DNA of 15,738 bases from Eubacterium sp. (GCA_022776205.1 JALFIK010000182.1:1-15738); one strand, 5' to 3'. Counted from the first letter of the stretch, positions 1 to 6,927 are shown. Notes: a model not told the origin generated them from the letters alone. A program made the numbers and translations.

Positions 1-115
1 AGAATCTGCAATACTTTCTTGTTTCCATTCTCTCAGGATGATTTTTCTTTTCTTTTGTCGTATTGTAGTTACGCTGTTTACATTCTGTACATGCCAATGT
101 GATTCTCACGCGCAC
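1..115 (-). CDS. rpmG: 50S ribosomal protein L33 (partial, 3' end beyond the window)
   Basis: Reading the minus strand from a GTG at 115-113 gives 38 codons before the window ends. The product begins (M)RVRITLACTEC and contains KYCRF near the cut, which is the classic bacterial L33 sequence (full length about 49 residues, so roughly 11 are missing). The first half of the zinc ribbon is visible as CxxC at residues 9 and 12, and the first cysteine of the second pair is at 36. This is therefore the zinc-binding C+ form. A GGAGG Shine-Dalgarno (124-128) sits 8 nt before the GTG; a second in-frame GTG at 109-107 is spaced too far and would shorten the conserved N-terminus. L33 is a small protein of the large ribosomal subunit. 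In Firmicutes it is usually followed by secE and nusG, which I expect just outside the window. Confidence 0.93.
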   Translation of the reverse strand, partial: MRVRITLACTECKQRNYNTTKEKKNHPERMETRKYCRF

Positions 116-203
116 AACTTCCACCTCCAATTTTTTAAACATAGGGTTTACTTTTATAAACCAATTTTAGGCATAAAAAAAAGACCTATTCCATCGCCAA
201 TTT

Positions 204-232
204 AATATAACATACCAAAGGAGGTTCGTCAA
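204..232 (-). promoter_or_regulatory. Sigma-A type promoter of rpmG
   Basis: On the minus strand a TTGACG -35 (227-232) and a TATATT -10 (204-209) are separated by exactly 17 bp. This predicts a start near 197 and an untranslated leader of about 80 nt before the rpmG GTG. The spacing and the near-consensus hexamers make this a good call by eye. Confidence 0.7.
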
Positions 233-283
233 TCTTTTTTTCTTTTTCATAGCAAAAAGAACGTTTCATCTCTTGTGCATAAG

Positions 284-401
284 TTATCCACAAAATCCAC
301 AGCATCCTGTGGATAACGTGGATAACTTTTTCTAAGCTGTATCATTGCGTAGAAGAGAAGTCGCTCTTCCATAATATTCCTTCTGCTCTAAATGTGGATA
401 A
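284..401. promoter_or_regulatory. DnaA-box cluster between rpmG and dut
   Basis: Three perfect 9-mers of the DnaA box TTATCCACA are present: 284-292 on the plus strand, and 308-316 and 393-401 on the minus strand. A fourth with one mismatch (TTATCCACG, minus strand, 317-325) directly abuts the second. A 14-bp direct repeat, GTGGATAACTTTTT, covers 318-331 and 394-407, so part of the cluster looks duplicated. The surrounding DNA is AT-rich. The boxes lie entirely between the two divergent promoters, the last one 25 bp before the dut -35. Known: DnaA-ATP binds such boxes to start replication or to control transcription. Inferred: a DnaA-responsive control region or DnaA-titrating cluster. It is probably not oriC, because neither dnaA nor dnaN is adjacent. 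Confidence 0.7.
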
Positions 402-426
402 CTTTTTGATAAGTTCTTTTTTCCGG

Positions 427-455
427 TTGACAAAAAAAAATCTCCCATGTAGTAT
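427..455 (+). promoter_or_regulatory. Promoter of dut-comF
   Basis: TTGACA (427-432) and TAGTAT (450-455) with a 17-bp, A-rich spacer. The -35 is a perfect consensus. The nearest DnaA box ends at 401, where bound DnaA could influence polymerase binding. Confidence 0.72.
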
Positions 456-498
456 TTATATCAAAATATCATTTGTAAATGGAAAGGATTTCTGATTT

Positions 499-939
499 AT
501 GGACAGACAAACCATTCGAATTAAATATTTTACTGATAAAATTGATAAATTAACTTATATAAACGGAATATCCGACTGGATTGATCTCAGGGCTGCCGCC
601 AATGTTTCCCTGAAAAAGGGAGAATCTGCACTGATTCCTCTTGGAGTTGCTTTAGAACTTCCGGAAGGATTTGAAGCCCACGTCGTTCCGAGGAGTTCCA
701 CCTTTAAAAATTTCGGTATCATCCAGACAAATCACATGGGTGTGATTGATGAATCTTACTGTGGAGACGATGATCAGTGGTTTCTTCCGGTTCTCGCCGT
801 ACGCGATACTGTCATCCACACAAATGACCGCATCTGCCAGTTCCGCATCATGGAACACCAGCCTGTCATTTCTTTTGAAGAATGTGAACACTTAAACGGC
901 CGGAACCGAGGAGGATTCGGCAGCACAGGAAAGGCGTAA
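499..939 (+). CDS. dut: dUTP diphosphatase (dUTPase)
   Basis: This 146-residue protein is a trimeric-type dUTPase that hydrolyses dUTP to dUMP and pyrophosphate, keeping uracil out of DNA and feeding thymidylate synthesis in the cytoplasm. All five family motifs are readable: DWIDLRA (26-32), PRSST (64-68), GVIDESYCGD (81-90) with the catalytic Asp at 84, RICQFRI (111-117), and the glycine-rich C-terminal NRGGFGSTG (136-144) that closes over the substrate. In motif 3 the base-contacting Tyr is at 87, followed by Cys where Arg is common; this is a tolerated variation. The length is typical. The ATG at 499 follows an AAAGGA ribosome site by 10 nt. It is the first gene of a likely two-gene unit with comF, 6 bp downstream. 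Confidence 0.95.
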   Translation: MDRQTIRIKYFTDKIDKLTYINGISDWIDLRAAANVSLKKGESALIPLGVALELPEGFEAHVVPRSSTFKNFGIIQTNHMGVIDESYCGDDDQWFLPVLAVRDTVIHTNDRICQFRIMEHQPVISFEECEHLNGRNRGGFGSTGKA

Positions 940-945
940 TCCGAT

Positions 946-1716
946 ATGAATTTTTCTGTTTTTTCTTCTTCCTTTCTACAAAAGATAAAAACAGAAAGTA
1001 TGCAAAAACTTCTGCCGCTCTTCTTTCCACGGCACTGCCCTGTCTGTAACAAATTAGTCCCGTATTGTGAGTATATCCATCCCCTCTGTCGCCAAAAACT
1101 TCCTTACATACGGGGACCGGTCTGTTTTACATGCGGAAAACCAATCTCAAAAAACACGCAGGAGTTGTGCTATGACTGCCGTGTTTTCCCCAAAAGTTTC
1201 CGGGGCGGACGTTCTCTTTTTCTCTATAACAATATATCGCGCCCGCTCATGAGTTCCTTTAAATACAAGAATAAACGCATCCTCACAGATTTTTTCACAA
1301 AAGAACTTCTTGTTCGATACGAAAACATCTTCCGTCAATGGGGAGTCGAGGCGGTAATCCCCGTTCCCATACATAAAAACAAACAAAAAAAGAGAGGTTA
1401 CAACCAGGCAGCTGTGCTCGGCAACAGACTGGCCTGTTCCCTAAACCTCCCTTCTTTCCCGGATTTTCTTGTGCGTTCGGTAGATACACTTCCGCAAAAG
1501 CAATTCAGCCCCCAGGCCAGATTGAACAATCTTAAGAAAGCATTCCGCCTGAATCCCCGATACGAAAAGAAAATAAAAACTCTTCATTGCGTTCTTCTCG
1601 TCGATGACATTTATACGACCGGTGCCACCATGGAAGCATGTACCCGCATTCTCCATGAAGCGGGCATATCTACGGTATACATACTTTCTGTATGTATCGG
1701 TGTCTCCCGGGATTAG
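946..1716 (+). CDS. comF: ComF family protein (phosphoribosyltransferase-like, competence-related)
   Basis: A 256-residue ComF-type protein. The N-terminal part carries paired cysteines (C31/C34, C60/C63, C75/C78, plus C48) that form a zinc-finger region, and the C-terminal half is a phosphoribosyltransferase-like domain. The PRPP-binding loop signature VLLVDDIYTTGAT lies at 216-228, and the characteristic KKRGYNQA at about 148-155. In naturally competent bacteria ComF helps bring single-stranded DNA into the cytoplasm together with ComFA and DprA; the gene is also kept in species not known to be competent. No comFA is adjacent. The start at 946 is served by AGGAAAGG (927-934), 11 nt upstream; an internal Met at residue 19, nearer the conserved region, is an alternative start. 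It follows dut by 6 bp and converges on recD2. Confidence 0.9.
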   Translation: MNFSVFSSSFLQKIKTESMQKLLPLFFPRHCPVCNKLVPYCEYIHPLCRQKLPYIRGPVCFTCGKPISKNTQELCYDCRVFPKSFRGGRSLFLYNNISRPLMSSFKYKNKRILTDFFTKELLVRYENIFRQWGVEAVIPVPIHKNKQKKRGYNQAAVLGNRLACSLNLPSFPDFLVRSVDTLPQKQFSPQARLNNLKKAFRLNPRYEKKIKTLHCVLLVDDIYTTGATMEACTRILHEAGISTVYILSVCIGVSRD

Positions 1717-1723
1717 CTTCGGA

Positions 1724-3934
1724 CTACACTCCTTCTCTGAGGCAGTCTGCAAGCCCGGAATACCGTCTCTGCTCCATTTCATTCCGAATCATCTGTTCTA
1801 CCATAACTCTGCGGCCAACAATGGCAACACATTTCTGTGCTCTGGTGATGGCCGTATACAAAAGATTCCGGTTACATAGAATTGCCGGACCGTTCAAAAG
1901 CGGAATCACCACGGCAGGATATTCACTGCCCTGGGATTTATGAATGGTAATCGCATAGGCAAGTTCCAATTCATCGAGGCTTGTAAAAGGATATTCTACC
2001 TGACGATTTTCGTCGAAAACCACCGTCACCCTCTCCGAATATGTATTAATCTGCCGGATCATGCCCATATCCCCGTTAAAAACACCCAGCCCCTCTTCCA
2101 CAGAAAAACCTTTTTCATTAAGAATTTTCCATTCCAGCTTGTAATTGTTCTTTATCTGCATCACCTTATCCCCTTCCCGAAAGATACCGTTTCGCACTTC
2201 TCTCTCGGCCTTTTGGTCTGAAGCAGGATTTAAATAATATTGTAGAACCTCGTTCAGGTGCTCCACCCCCAGCTCTCCTTTCCGCATAGGCGTGAGTACC
2301 TGAACTTCAAACGGAGACACTCCGATATATTCCGGCAATTTTGTTTTGACAAGGTAAATAAGCGCCCCCATCACTGAACGGAGTTCCTTTTTCTCAAAAA
2401 AGAAAAAGTCTTTATTTTTATTATCCAGGACAATCTGCTCCCCTGCATTAATCCTGTGCGCATTCAGGACAATCCGGCTGCTTTCCTGCTGCCGGTAAAT
2501 TTTAGAAAGGCAGACAACCCGGAACGCTTCCGAATCAATGATATCTTTTAACACATTTCCCGGACCGACACTTGGCAGCTGATTGGAATCGCCCACAAGA
2601 ATCAGCCTTGTTCCCGGAACAATCGCTTTTAAGAGTGCGTACATAAGATGAATATCCACCATGGACATCTCATCGAGAATCACCGCATCTGCCTCGATCG
2701 GATTCTCCTCATTCTTCTCAAAATGGGAATCGTTCCCGTCTTCAATCCCCCCGGACACTTCCAGCAAGCGATGTATTGTTTTCGCCTCATAACCGGTTGC
2801 CTCTGTCATTCTTTTTGCGGCCCGTCCCGTTGGAGCCGCAAGAACGATATCCATATCCTCCATCTCAAAGCAGTGGATCATGAGATTAATTGTCGTAGTC
2901 TTTCCTGTCCCGGGACCTCCCGTCACCACGACAACTCCCCGGGTAAGTGCCTCTTCCACCGCTTCCTTCTGTTTCAGATCCATCTGAATATCCATGGATT
3001 GTTCCAGTTCATTCATGCACTTTACAAAGACTCCCTTCTCCATGGGAAAATGAAGATCCAGATCGAGAAGCATACGGGAAGTATTCCGCTCCATAAAATA
3101 AAAAGAAGTAAGATATACCCTCTCTTCTTTCTCCACAGTCCGTATCATAATCTTTTTATCCAGAACCATATCCATCAGATGATCCTCAATAAAAGCGGGG
3201 GAAACAGACAAAAGTTCTCCTGCACTCCGGCAGAGAATCTCCCTGGGAAGGTACACATGTCCACTGACAGACGCCTGCATCAAAGTATATAAAATTGCCG
3301 AACAGATACGAAAATCTGAATCCGGCGCAATTCCAACTTTCGCCGCAATGGAATCTGCCGCCCGAAACCCAATGCCGGAGATATCTTCCGCAAGTTTATA
3401 GGGATTCGTCTTTAAAATCTCATACATTTTGTCGCCATATTCTTCAAAAATCCGAACGGCAAACCGATTGGAAATCCCATATTCAGACAAAAACATCATG
3501 GCATGACGCATCTCCTGCTTTTCCTGAAACTGGACAGCAATATCCATCGCTTTTTTCAGGGAAATTCCCTTCACCTCCGCTAACCGTTCCGGCTCCTTCT
3601 CAATAATTTCAAAGGTATCTCCCTTAAATTTCTTTATCACTCTTTTAGCGAGGGCAGGTCCCATTCCTTTAATCGCCCCGGACGAGAGATAGCGTTCCAT
3701 CGCCTCTTTGTCTTCCGGTTCCTTTACGATGTAGGACTTCATCTGATACTGTGGTCCGTGAGCCGGATGATCCACATAATCTGCCTCGGCACAAAGATAC
3801 TCGCCTTCATCGATATAATGAAAATTTCCCACGAGGATCTCGTCCCCGTGGGTTGTCTCTAATTCCAGTACGGTATAACCATTTTCTTCATTACGAAAAC
3901 GAATATGTGCAACATATCCTTCCAAACTGGCCAT
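1724..3934 (-). CDS. recD2: RecD2-type ATP-dependent DNA helicase (RecD/TraA family)
   Basis: A 736-residue superfamily 1B 5'-3' DNA helicase of the RecD2 (YrrC-like) group, which works without RecBC and is linked to repair and replication-fork stability. In order: an N-terminal OB-like segment that begins LEGYVAHIRF, helix-hairpin-helix repeats around GAIKGMGPALAKR, Walker A GGPGTGKTTT (about residue 337), Walker B DEMSMVD (about 418), the GDSNQLPSVGPG motif, and C-terminal helicase motifs ITIHKSQGSEYP (about 663) and LLYTAITRAQK. The ATG follows GGAGG by 7 nt. It lies 30 bp downstream of mreB on the same strand with no terminator between, so cotranscription is likely. Its 3' end meets comF with a 7-bp gap. 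The order mreB-recD2 and the absence of recB/recC support RecD2 over RecD. Confidence 0.93.
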   Translation of the reverse strand: MASLEGYVAHIRFRNEENGYTVLELETTHGDEILVGNFHYIDEGEYLCAEADYVDHPAHGPQYQMKSYIVKEPEDKEAMERYLSSGAIKGMGPALAKRVIKKFKGDTFEIIEKEPERLAEVKGISLKKAMDIAVQFQEKQEMRHAMMFLSEYGISNRFAVRIFEEYGDKMYEILKTNPYKLAEDISGIGFRAADSIAAKVGIAPDSDFRICSAILYTLMQASVSGHVYLPREILCRSAGELLSVSPAFIEDHLMDMVLDKKIMIRTVEKEERVYLTSFYFMERNTSRMLLDLDLHFPMEKGVFVKCMNELEQSMDIQMDLKQKEAVEEALTRGVVVVTGGPGTGKTTTINLMIHCFEMEDMDIVLAAPTGRAAKRMTEATGYEAKTIHRLLEVSGGIEDGNDSHFEKNEENPIEADAVILDEMSMVDIHLMYALLKAIVPGTRLILVGDSNQLPSVGPGNVLKDIIDSEAFRVVCLSKIYRQQESSRIVLNAHRINAGEQIVLDNKNKDFFFFEKKELRSVMGALIYLVKTKLPEYIGVSPFEVQVLTPMRKGELGVEHLNEVLQYYLNPASDQKAEREVRNGIFREGDKVMQIKNNYKLEWKILNEKGFSVEEGLGVFNGDMGMIRQINTYSERVTVVFDENRQVEYPFTSLDELELAYAITIHKSQGSEYPAVVIPLLNGPAILCNRNLLYTAITRAQKCVAIVGRRVMVEQMIRNEMEQRRYSGLADCLREGV

Positions 3935-3964
3935 AATAAAACCTCCACAAAAAAACGGGAAATC

Positions 3965-4948
3965 TTATTTTCCACCCAGATATTCGATGTACTGACCGGT
4001 TCCGATTGCCACCGCTGTCATCGGATCATCCGCTGTCATCGTCGTAATTCCAGTCTTCTCCTCAATAAGCTGTTCCAGTCCCTGCAGCATGCTGCCACCA
4101 CCGGTAAGAACGATTCCACGATCAGAAATATCTGCAGCAAGCTCCGGTGGTGTCCTCTCTAATACGCTGTGAACTGCCTCAACGATCTGAGCAGTCGCCT
4201 CATGCAGAGCCTCTCTGGTCTCTTCTGATGTAACCGTCACCGTCTTCGGAAGACCGGTAACCAGATTCCTTCCACGAACTTCAATAGAAGATTCTTCTGC
4301 ACGGACATATGCACTTCCTACCTGAATTTTAATATCCTCTGCCGTACGGTCACCGATTAAAAGATTATGTTTCTTCCGCATATAACGGACAATCGCCTCA
4401 TCAAAATCATCTCCAGCCACTTTAATTGAGGTACTTACTACCGTACCGCCCAAAGAAATGACTGCAATATCGGAAGTCCCCCCTCCGATATCAACGATCA
4501 TGTTCCCACATGGTTTTGCAATATCAATACCTGCACCGATCGCTGCTGCCACCGGTTCCTCAATAATTTTTACATCTCTTGCACCGGCTGCATAGGTGGC
4601 ATCTTCAACCGCCTTCTTCTCAACTTCTGTGACACCGCTCGGCACACAGACCGAAATCCTCGGTTTCCTTCCAAACAGACTTTTTCCAATCGATTTATGG
4701 ACAAAATACTTAAGCATCTTTTCCGTAACGGAATAGTCGCTGATCACACCCTGTCTCAAGGGACGAACCGCAACAATATTACCAGGAGTTCGTCCGATCA
4801 TAAGCCTTGCTTCCTCACCGATTGCCTTAATCTTTCTTGTATCCACGTCAAAAGCAACCACAGAGGGTTCCTTCAACACAACACCTTTGCCTTTAACATA
4901 TACTAAAATACTCGCAGTACCTAAATCAATTCCAATATCCGTAGCCAT
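3965..4948 (-). CDS. mreB: Rod shape-determining protein, MreB/Mbl family bacterial actin
   Basis: A 327-residue actin homologue that forms membrane-associated filaments and guides the elongasome for side-wall peptidoglycan synthesis. The nucleotide-binding signatures are intact: phosphate-1 GIDLGTAS (6-13), phosphate-2 VDIGGGTSD (152-160) and the adenosine loop LTGGGSMLQG (281-290). IGRTPGNIVAVRPL (51-64) and IGDRTAE (198-204) are hallmark MreB/Mbl stretches. The N-terminus is short and has no obvious amphipathic helix. Firmicutes carry MreB, Mbl and MreBH paralogues, and I cannot assign the paralogue with certainty. The ATG follows AAAGGAG with good spacing. No mreC or mreD is adjacent; the downstream partner is recD2. 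Confidence 0.93.
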   Translation of the reverse strand: MATDIGIDLGTASILVYVKGKGVVLKEPSVVAFDVDTRKIKAIGEEARLMIGRTPGNIVAVRPLRQGVISDYSVTEKMLKYFVHKSIGKSLFGRKPRISVCVPSGVTEVEKKAVEDATYAAGARDVKIIEEPVAAAIGAGIDIAKPCGNMIVDIGGGTSDIAVISLGGTVVSTSIKVAGDDFDEAIVRYMRKKHNLLIGDRTAEDIKIQVGSAYVRAEESSIEVRGRNLVTGLPKTVTVTSEETREALHEATAQIVEAVHSVLERTPPELAADISDRGIVLTGGGSMLQGLEQLIEEKTGITTMTADDPMTAVAIGTGQYIEYLGGK

Positions 4949-4987
4949 TGGGAATCTCCTTTCCTTTTAAATTCCACACTATCTATC

Positions 4988-5016
4988 ATTATAATCGAAA
5001 TAATTCAAATTTCCAA
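4988..5016 (-). promoter_or_regulatory. Promoter of mreB-recD2
   Basis: Minus-strand TTGGAA (5011-5016) and a perfect TATAAT (4988-4993) with a 17-bp spacer, giving a short leader before the mreB ribosome site. Confidence 0.7.
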
Positions 5017-5078
5017 TAGTTTTTTACAACTTAACAGCGATTGACATTCTTTTGTAAGAAAAAAATCCCTGTTACATG

Positions 5079-5119
5079 AAAAAAGGTACCGAAGTCTGCC
5101 TTAACATCCCCCAATACCT
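5079..5119 (-). terminator. Probable Rho-independent terminator of acpP
   Basis: On the minus strand an 11-bp arm (5109-5119) pairs with 5084-5094, with four G-U wobbles, and is followed by a T-run. The loop is 14 nt. It sits between acpP and the mreB promoter, where a terminator is expected. The wobbles lower confidence. Confidence 0.5.
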
Positions 5120-5156
5120 GTCATCAAGATCCTTTTTACAATAAAACTGTGAGAAA

Positions 5157-5402
5157 CTATTCCTCGATGCCCTTATCGCCCAGATTCGCTTTCAGATATT
5201 CGATCACATCACCGACTGTCTCGATATCAGAGAGTTCTTCCGCCGGAATTTCAATGTCATATTCTTCTTCCAGTGCCATTGTCAGTTCAAATAAATCAAG
5301 AGAATCTGCATCCAGATCTTCTTTAAAGGAAGTATCCGGCGTAATGTCATCTTCATCAACACCAAGCTGCTCTGCAATAATTTCCTTCATCTTTTCTAAC
5401 AT
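5157..5402 (-). CDS. acpP: Acyl carrier protein
   Basis: An 81-residue, very acidic four-helix acyl carrier protein. The DSLDLFEL motif has the phosphopantetheine attachment serine at position 34, the expected place, followed by helix II. In its holo form it carries growing acyl chains through type II fatty acid synthesis and donates them to phospholipid synthesis. Length and charge are typical of primary-metabolism ACPs. The ATG at 5402 follows AAGGAG by 10 nt. It stands alone with a consensus promoter and a likely terminator, and no fab or plsX genes are nearby, which is unlike the usual fab cluster. A second ACP may exist elsewhere in the genome; whether this is the primary one cannot be told from the window. 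Confidence 0.93.
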   Translation of the reverse strand: MLEKMKEIIAEQLGVDEDDITPDTSFKEDLDADSLDLFELTMALEEEYDIEIPAEELSDIETVGDVIEYLKANLGDKGIEE

Positions 5403-5448
5403 AAGAAAAAAACTCCTTTTATATAAAAAACTCTATAGCGATGCTCAA

Positions 5449-5477
5449 AGTATACTATTCCCTTATTTTTTTGTCAA
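5449..5477 (-). promoter_or_regulatory. Strong promoter of acpP
   Basis: Minus-strand TTGACA (5472-5477), 17-bp spacer, TATACT (5449-5454). It is close to consensus, which fits the high expression expected of ACP. Confidence 0.75.
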
Positions 5478-5512
5478 CATATTTCTTGACAATCTTTTTT
5501 TCTTGAATTAAG

Positions 5513-5527
5513 ATATAATAAATATTA
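5513..5527 (+). promoter_or_regulatory. Possible perR promoter -10 with overlapping PerR-box-like palindrome
   Basis: A perfect TATAAT (5514-5519) lies about 100 bp before perR, but no good -35 is found at 17 bp (a TTGACA at 5486-5491 is 22 bp away). The 15-mer ATATAATAAATATTA matches 11 of 14 fixed positions of the PerR box TTATAATNATTATAA. Autorepression of perR is known in Bacillus. In DNA this AT-rich, such a match may be chance. Confidence 0.35.
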
Positions 5528-5622
5528 AGAATCTTTATCATTTTTATATGACTTGACTGCAAAACTCCATTTACGCAGCTTCGCAAGTACCGTCTGCTTT
5601 AATTAAGAAAGGAGATTTATAG

Positions 5623-6039
5623 ATGAGTGCGCCAATGAAGAACAGCCGCCAGCGAAATGCCATATTACAGTGTGTCATGGATCACCACGATCATCCTACC
5701 GCTGATGTGATATATCAGGAACTTCGAAAGACTTTCCCAAACATCAGCCTGGGTACAGTATATCGTAATCTGTCCCTGCTCACATCCCTGGGGAAAATTC
5801 GTAAAATAACCTGTGAAGATCATGCAGACCGTTTTGACGGACATACCAGTCCGCATGCTCATTTTGTCTGTAAGTCATGTGGACGTCTTCAGGACATCTC
5901 TTATCTCCCGTCTGTGGAACCAGATCAGGAAATTGGGGATGATTTCGATGGCATTATATCAGACTATACGATTACATTTCAGGGATACTGCCATGAATGT
6001 GCTTCCAGGTTAAAACAGGAAGAAACACCTGCTGTATGA
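5623..6039 (+). CDS. perR: Peroxide-responsive repressor PerR (Fur family)
   Basis: A 138-residue Fur-family regulator with an N-terminal winged helix (about 10-65, containing LGTVYRNLSLL) and a C-terminal dimerisation domain. Every metal ligand of Bacillus subtilis PerR is present with the same spacing, offset by 13: H24, D72, H78, H80 and D91 (for H37, D85, H91, H93 and D104), plus the structural zinc cysteines C83/C86 and C123/C126. Asp at the 104-equivalent is the feature that separates PerR from Fur, which has Glu. PerR with Fe(II) represses peroxide-defence genes, and peroxide oxidises the histidine ligands and releases it. The ATG follows a strong AAAGGAG. A rubrerythrin gene, a typical PerR target, starts 107 bp downstream with its own promoter. 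Confidence 0.93.
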   Translation: MSAPMKNSRQRNAILQCVMDHHDHPTADVIYQELRKTFPNISLGTVYRNLSLLTSLGKIRKITCEDHADRFDGHTSPHAHFVCKSCGRLQDISYLPSVEPDQEIGDDFDGIISDYTITFQGYCHECASRLKQEETPAV

Positions 6040-6066
6040 TTTCTCAGATTTGTTTCAACGAATTTA

Positions 6067-6114
6067 TTGACACAGTTTATTATTTATGATATTTTAAAAC
6101 AGTAATTATTATCG
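6067..6114 (+). promoter_or_regulatory. Rubrerythrin promoter with PerR-box-like sites
   Basis: TTGACA (6067-6072), 17-bp spacer, TATTTT (6090-6095). Two sites resemble the PerR box TTATAATNATTATAA: 6084-6098, overlapping the -10, with 10 of 14 matches, and 6100-6114, just downstream, with 9 of 14. The location fits repression. The promoter itself is better supported than the operators. Confidence 0.5.
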
Positions 6115-6146
6115 TTTATTATTTAAGAAAAGGAGAATACTATATT

Positions 6147-6692
6147 ATGAAAAAATTTGTATGTAGCGTATGCGGATATGTATACGAAGGAGAAGCTGCA
6201 CCGGAATTCTGCCCACTTTGTAAAGCACCTGCTTCTAAATTTATCGAGCAGAGTGAAGAGCGAACATGGGCTGCTGAGCATGTTGTAGGCGTTGCAAGTG
6301 ATGCTCCGGAAGATATTAAAGCTGACTTAAGAATGAACTTTGAAGGTGAATGCAGCGAAGTGGGAATGTATCTTGCCATGTCCCGTGTTGCTCATCGTGA
6401 AGGTTATCCTGAAATCGGTTTATACTGGGAGAAAGCTGCTTTTGAAGAAGCAGAGCATGCTGCTAAATTCGCTGAATTACTCGGTGAAGTTGTTTCCCCA
6501 AGCACGAAAGAAAACCTCAAGGTTCGTGTAGAAGCTGAAAACGGTGCTACCGCTGGTAAGTTTGACCTTGCAAAACGTGCAAAAGCTTTAAACCTTGATG
6601 CAATCCATGATACTGTACATGAGATGGCAAGAGACGAAGCCCGCCACGGAAAAGCATTCGAAGGTCTGTTAAAGAGATACTTTGGCGAATAA
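6147..6692 (+). CDS. rbr: Reverse rubrerythrin (N-terminal rubredoxin, C-terminal diiron ferritin-like domain)
   Basis: A 181-residue NAD(P)H-linked peroxidase (and possibly oxygen-reducing) protein of anaerobes. The rubredoxin Fe(SCys)4 site is at the N-terminus (C6/C9 and C22/C25), and the diiron four-helix domain follows. Iron ligands are seen in EGECSEVG (66-73), FEEAEHAAKF (99-108) and EMARDEARH (159-167). Classical rubrerythrin has the opposite order, so this is the reversed type known from Clostridium as revRbr. It accepts electrons from rubredoxin or flavoprotein reductases and reduces hydrogen peroxide in the cytoplasm. AAAGGAG lies 11 nt before the ATG. Its place directly after perR, with its own promoter and terminator, suggests peroxide-induced derepression. 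Codon choice looks more strongly biased than in the neighbours, consistent with high expression. Confidence 0.94.
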   Translation: MKKFVCSVCGYVYEGEAAPEFCPLCKAPASKFIEQSEERTWAAEHVVGVASDAPEDIKADLRMNFEGECSEVGMYLAMSRVAHREGYPEIGLYWEKAAFEEAEHAAKFAELLGEVVSPSTKENLKVRVEAENGATAGKFDLAKRAKALNLDAIHDTVHEMARDEARHGKAFEGLLKRYFGE

Positions 6693-6716
6693 TTCCATTT
6701 AAAGATTTTAATTGGA

Positions 6717-6749
6717 GGGGGCATGTAACACAGGCATGCCCTCTTTTTT
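6717..6749 (+). terminator. Rho-independent terminator of the rubrerythrin gene
   Basis: A 9-bp GC-rich stem (6717-6725 with 6735-6743, one G-U), a 9-nt loop and a run of six T. It begins 24 bp after the rubrerythrin stop codon. Confidence 0.85.
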
Positions 6750-6794
6750 ATATTTATATTTTAATACATCTCCGGAAAGAAAATAAATTTGTTA

Positions 6795-6823
6795 TTGATT
6801 TTTTTTTGATTATGTAGTAGAAT
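6795..6823 (+). promoter_or_regulatory. Promoter of the tRNA-Thr unit
   Basis: TTGATT (6795-6800), 17-bp spacer, TAGAAT (6818-6823). Transcription would start near 6830, 13 nt before the tRNA. It shows that the tRNA gene has its own promoter and is not a promoterless remnant. Confidence 0.7.
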
Positions 6824-6842
6824 AATCTGGTCAGTTTGACAA

Positions 6843-6915
6843 GCTTCCTTGGCTCAGTTGCTAGAGCGACGCATTCGTAATGCGTAGGTCGCCGGTACAA
6901 GTCCGGCAGGGAGCT
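6843..6915 (+). tRNA. tRNA-Thr(CGU) with aberrant D-loop and T-loop
   Basis: A full cloverleaf can be drawn: acceptor 6843-6849 with 6908-6914 (7 bp, one G-U), D-stem 6852-6855 with 6864-6867, anticodon stem 6869-6873 with 6881-6885, anticodon CGT at 6876-6878 (reads ACG, Thr), a 5-nt variable loop, T-stem 6891-6895 with 6903-6907, discriminator T6915, and no encoded CCA. All stems are intact. However, the D-loop reads AGTTGCTA where AGTTGGTA is normal (G19 is C, at 6861), and the T-loop reads TACAAGT where TTC is nearly universal (U55 is A, at 6897). These positions make the G19-C56 and G18-psi55 elbow contacts. It is either a functional but unusual tRNA, a non-ribosomal tRNA, or a decaying copy. 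Confidence 0.8.
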
Positions 6916-6927
6916 TTTTTTGTAAAG

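Noticed and set aside
116..498. Replication origin (oriC)
   Set aside because: DnaA boxes and AT-rich DNA are present, but dnaA, dnaN and rpmH are absent and the boxes lie between two ordinary promoters. A control or titration cluster is the safer call.
2648..3292. 214-codon open frame on the plus strand
   Set aside because: It lies wholly antisense to recD2, has no ribosome site, and its His/Cys-rich translation is typical of a shadow frame.
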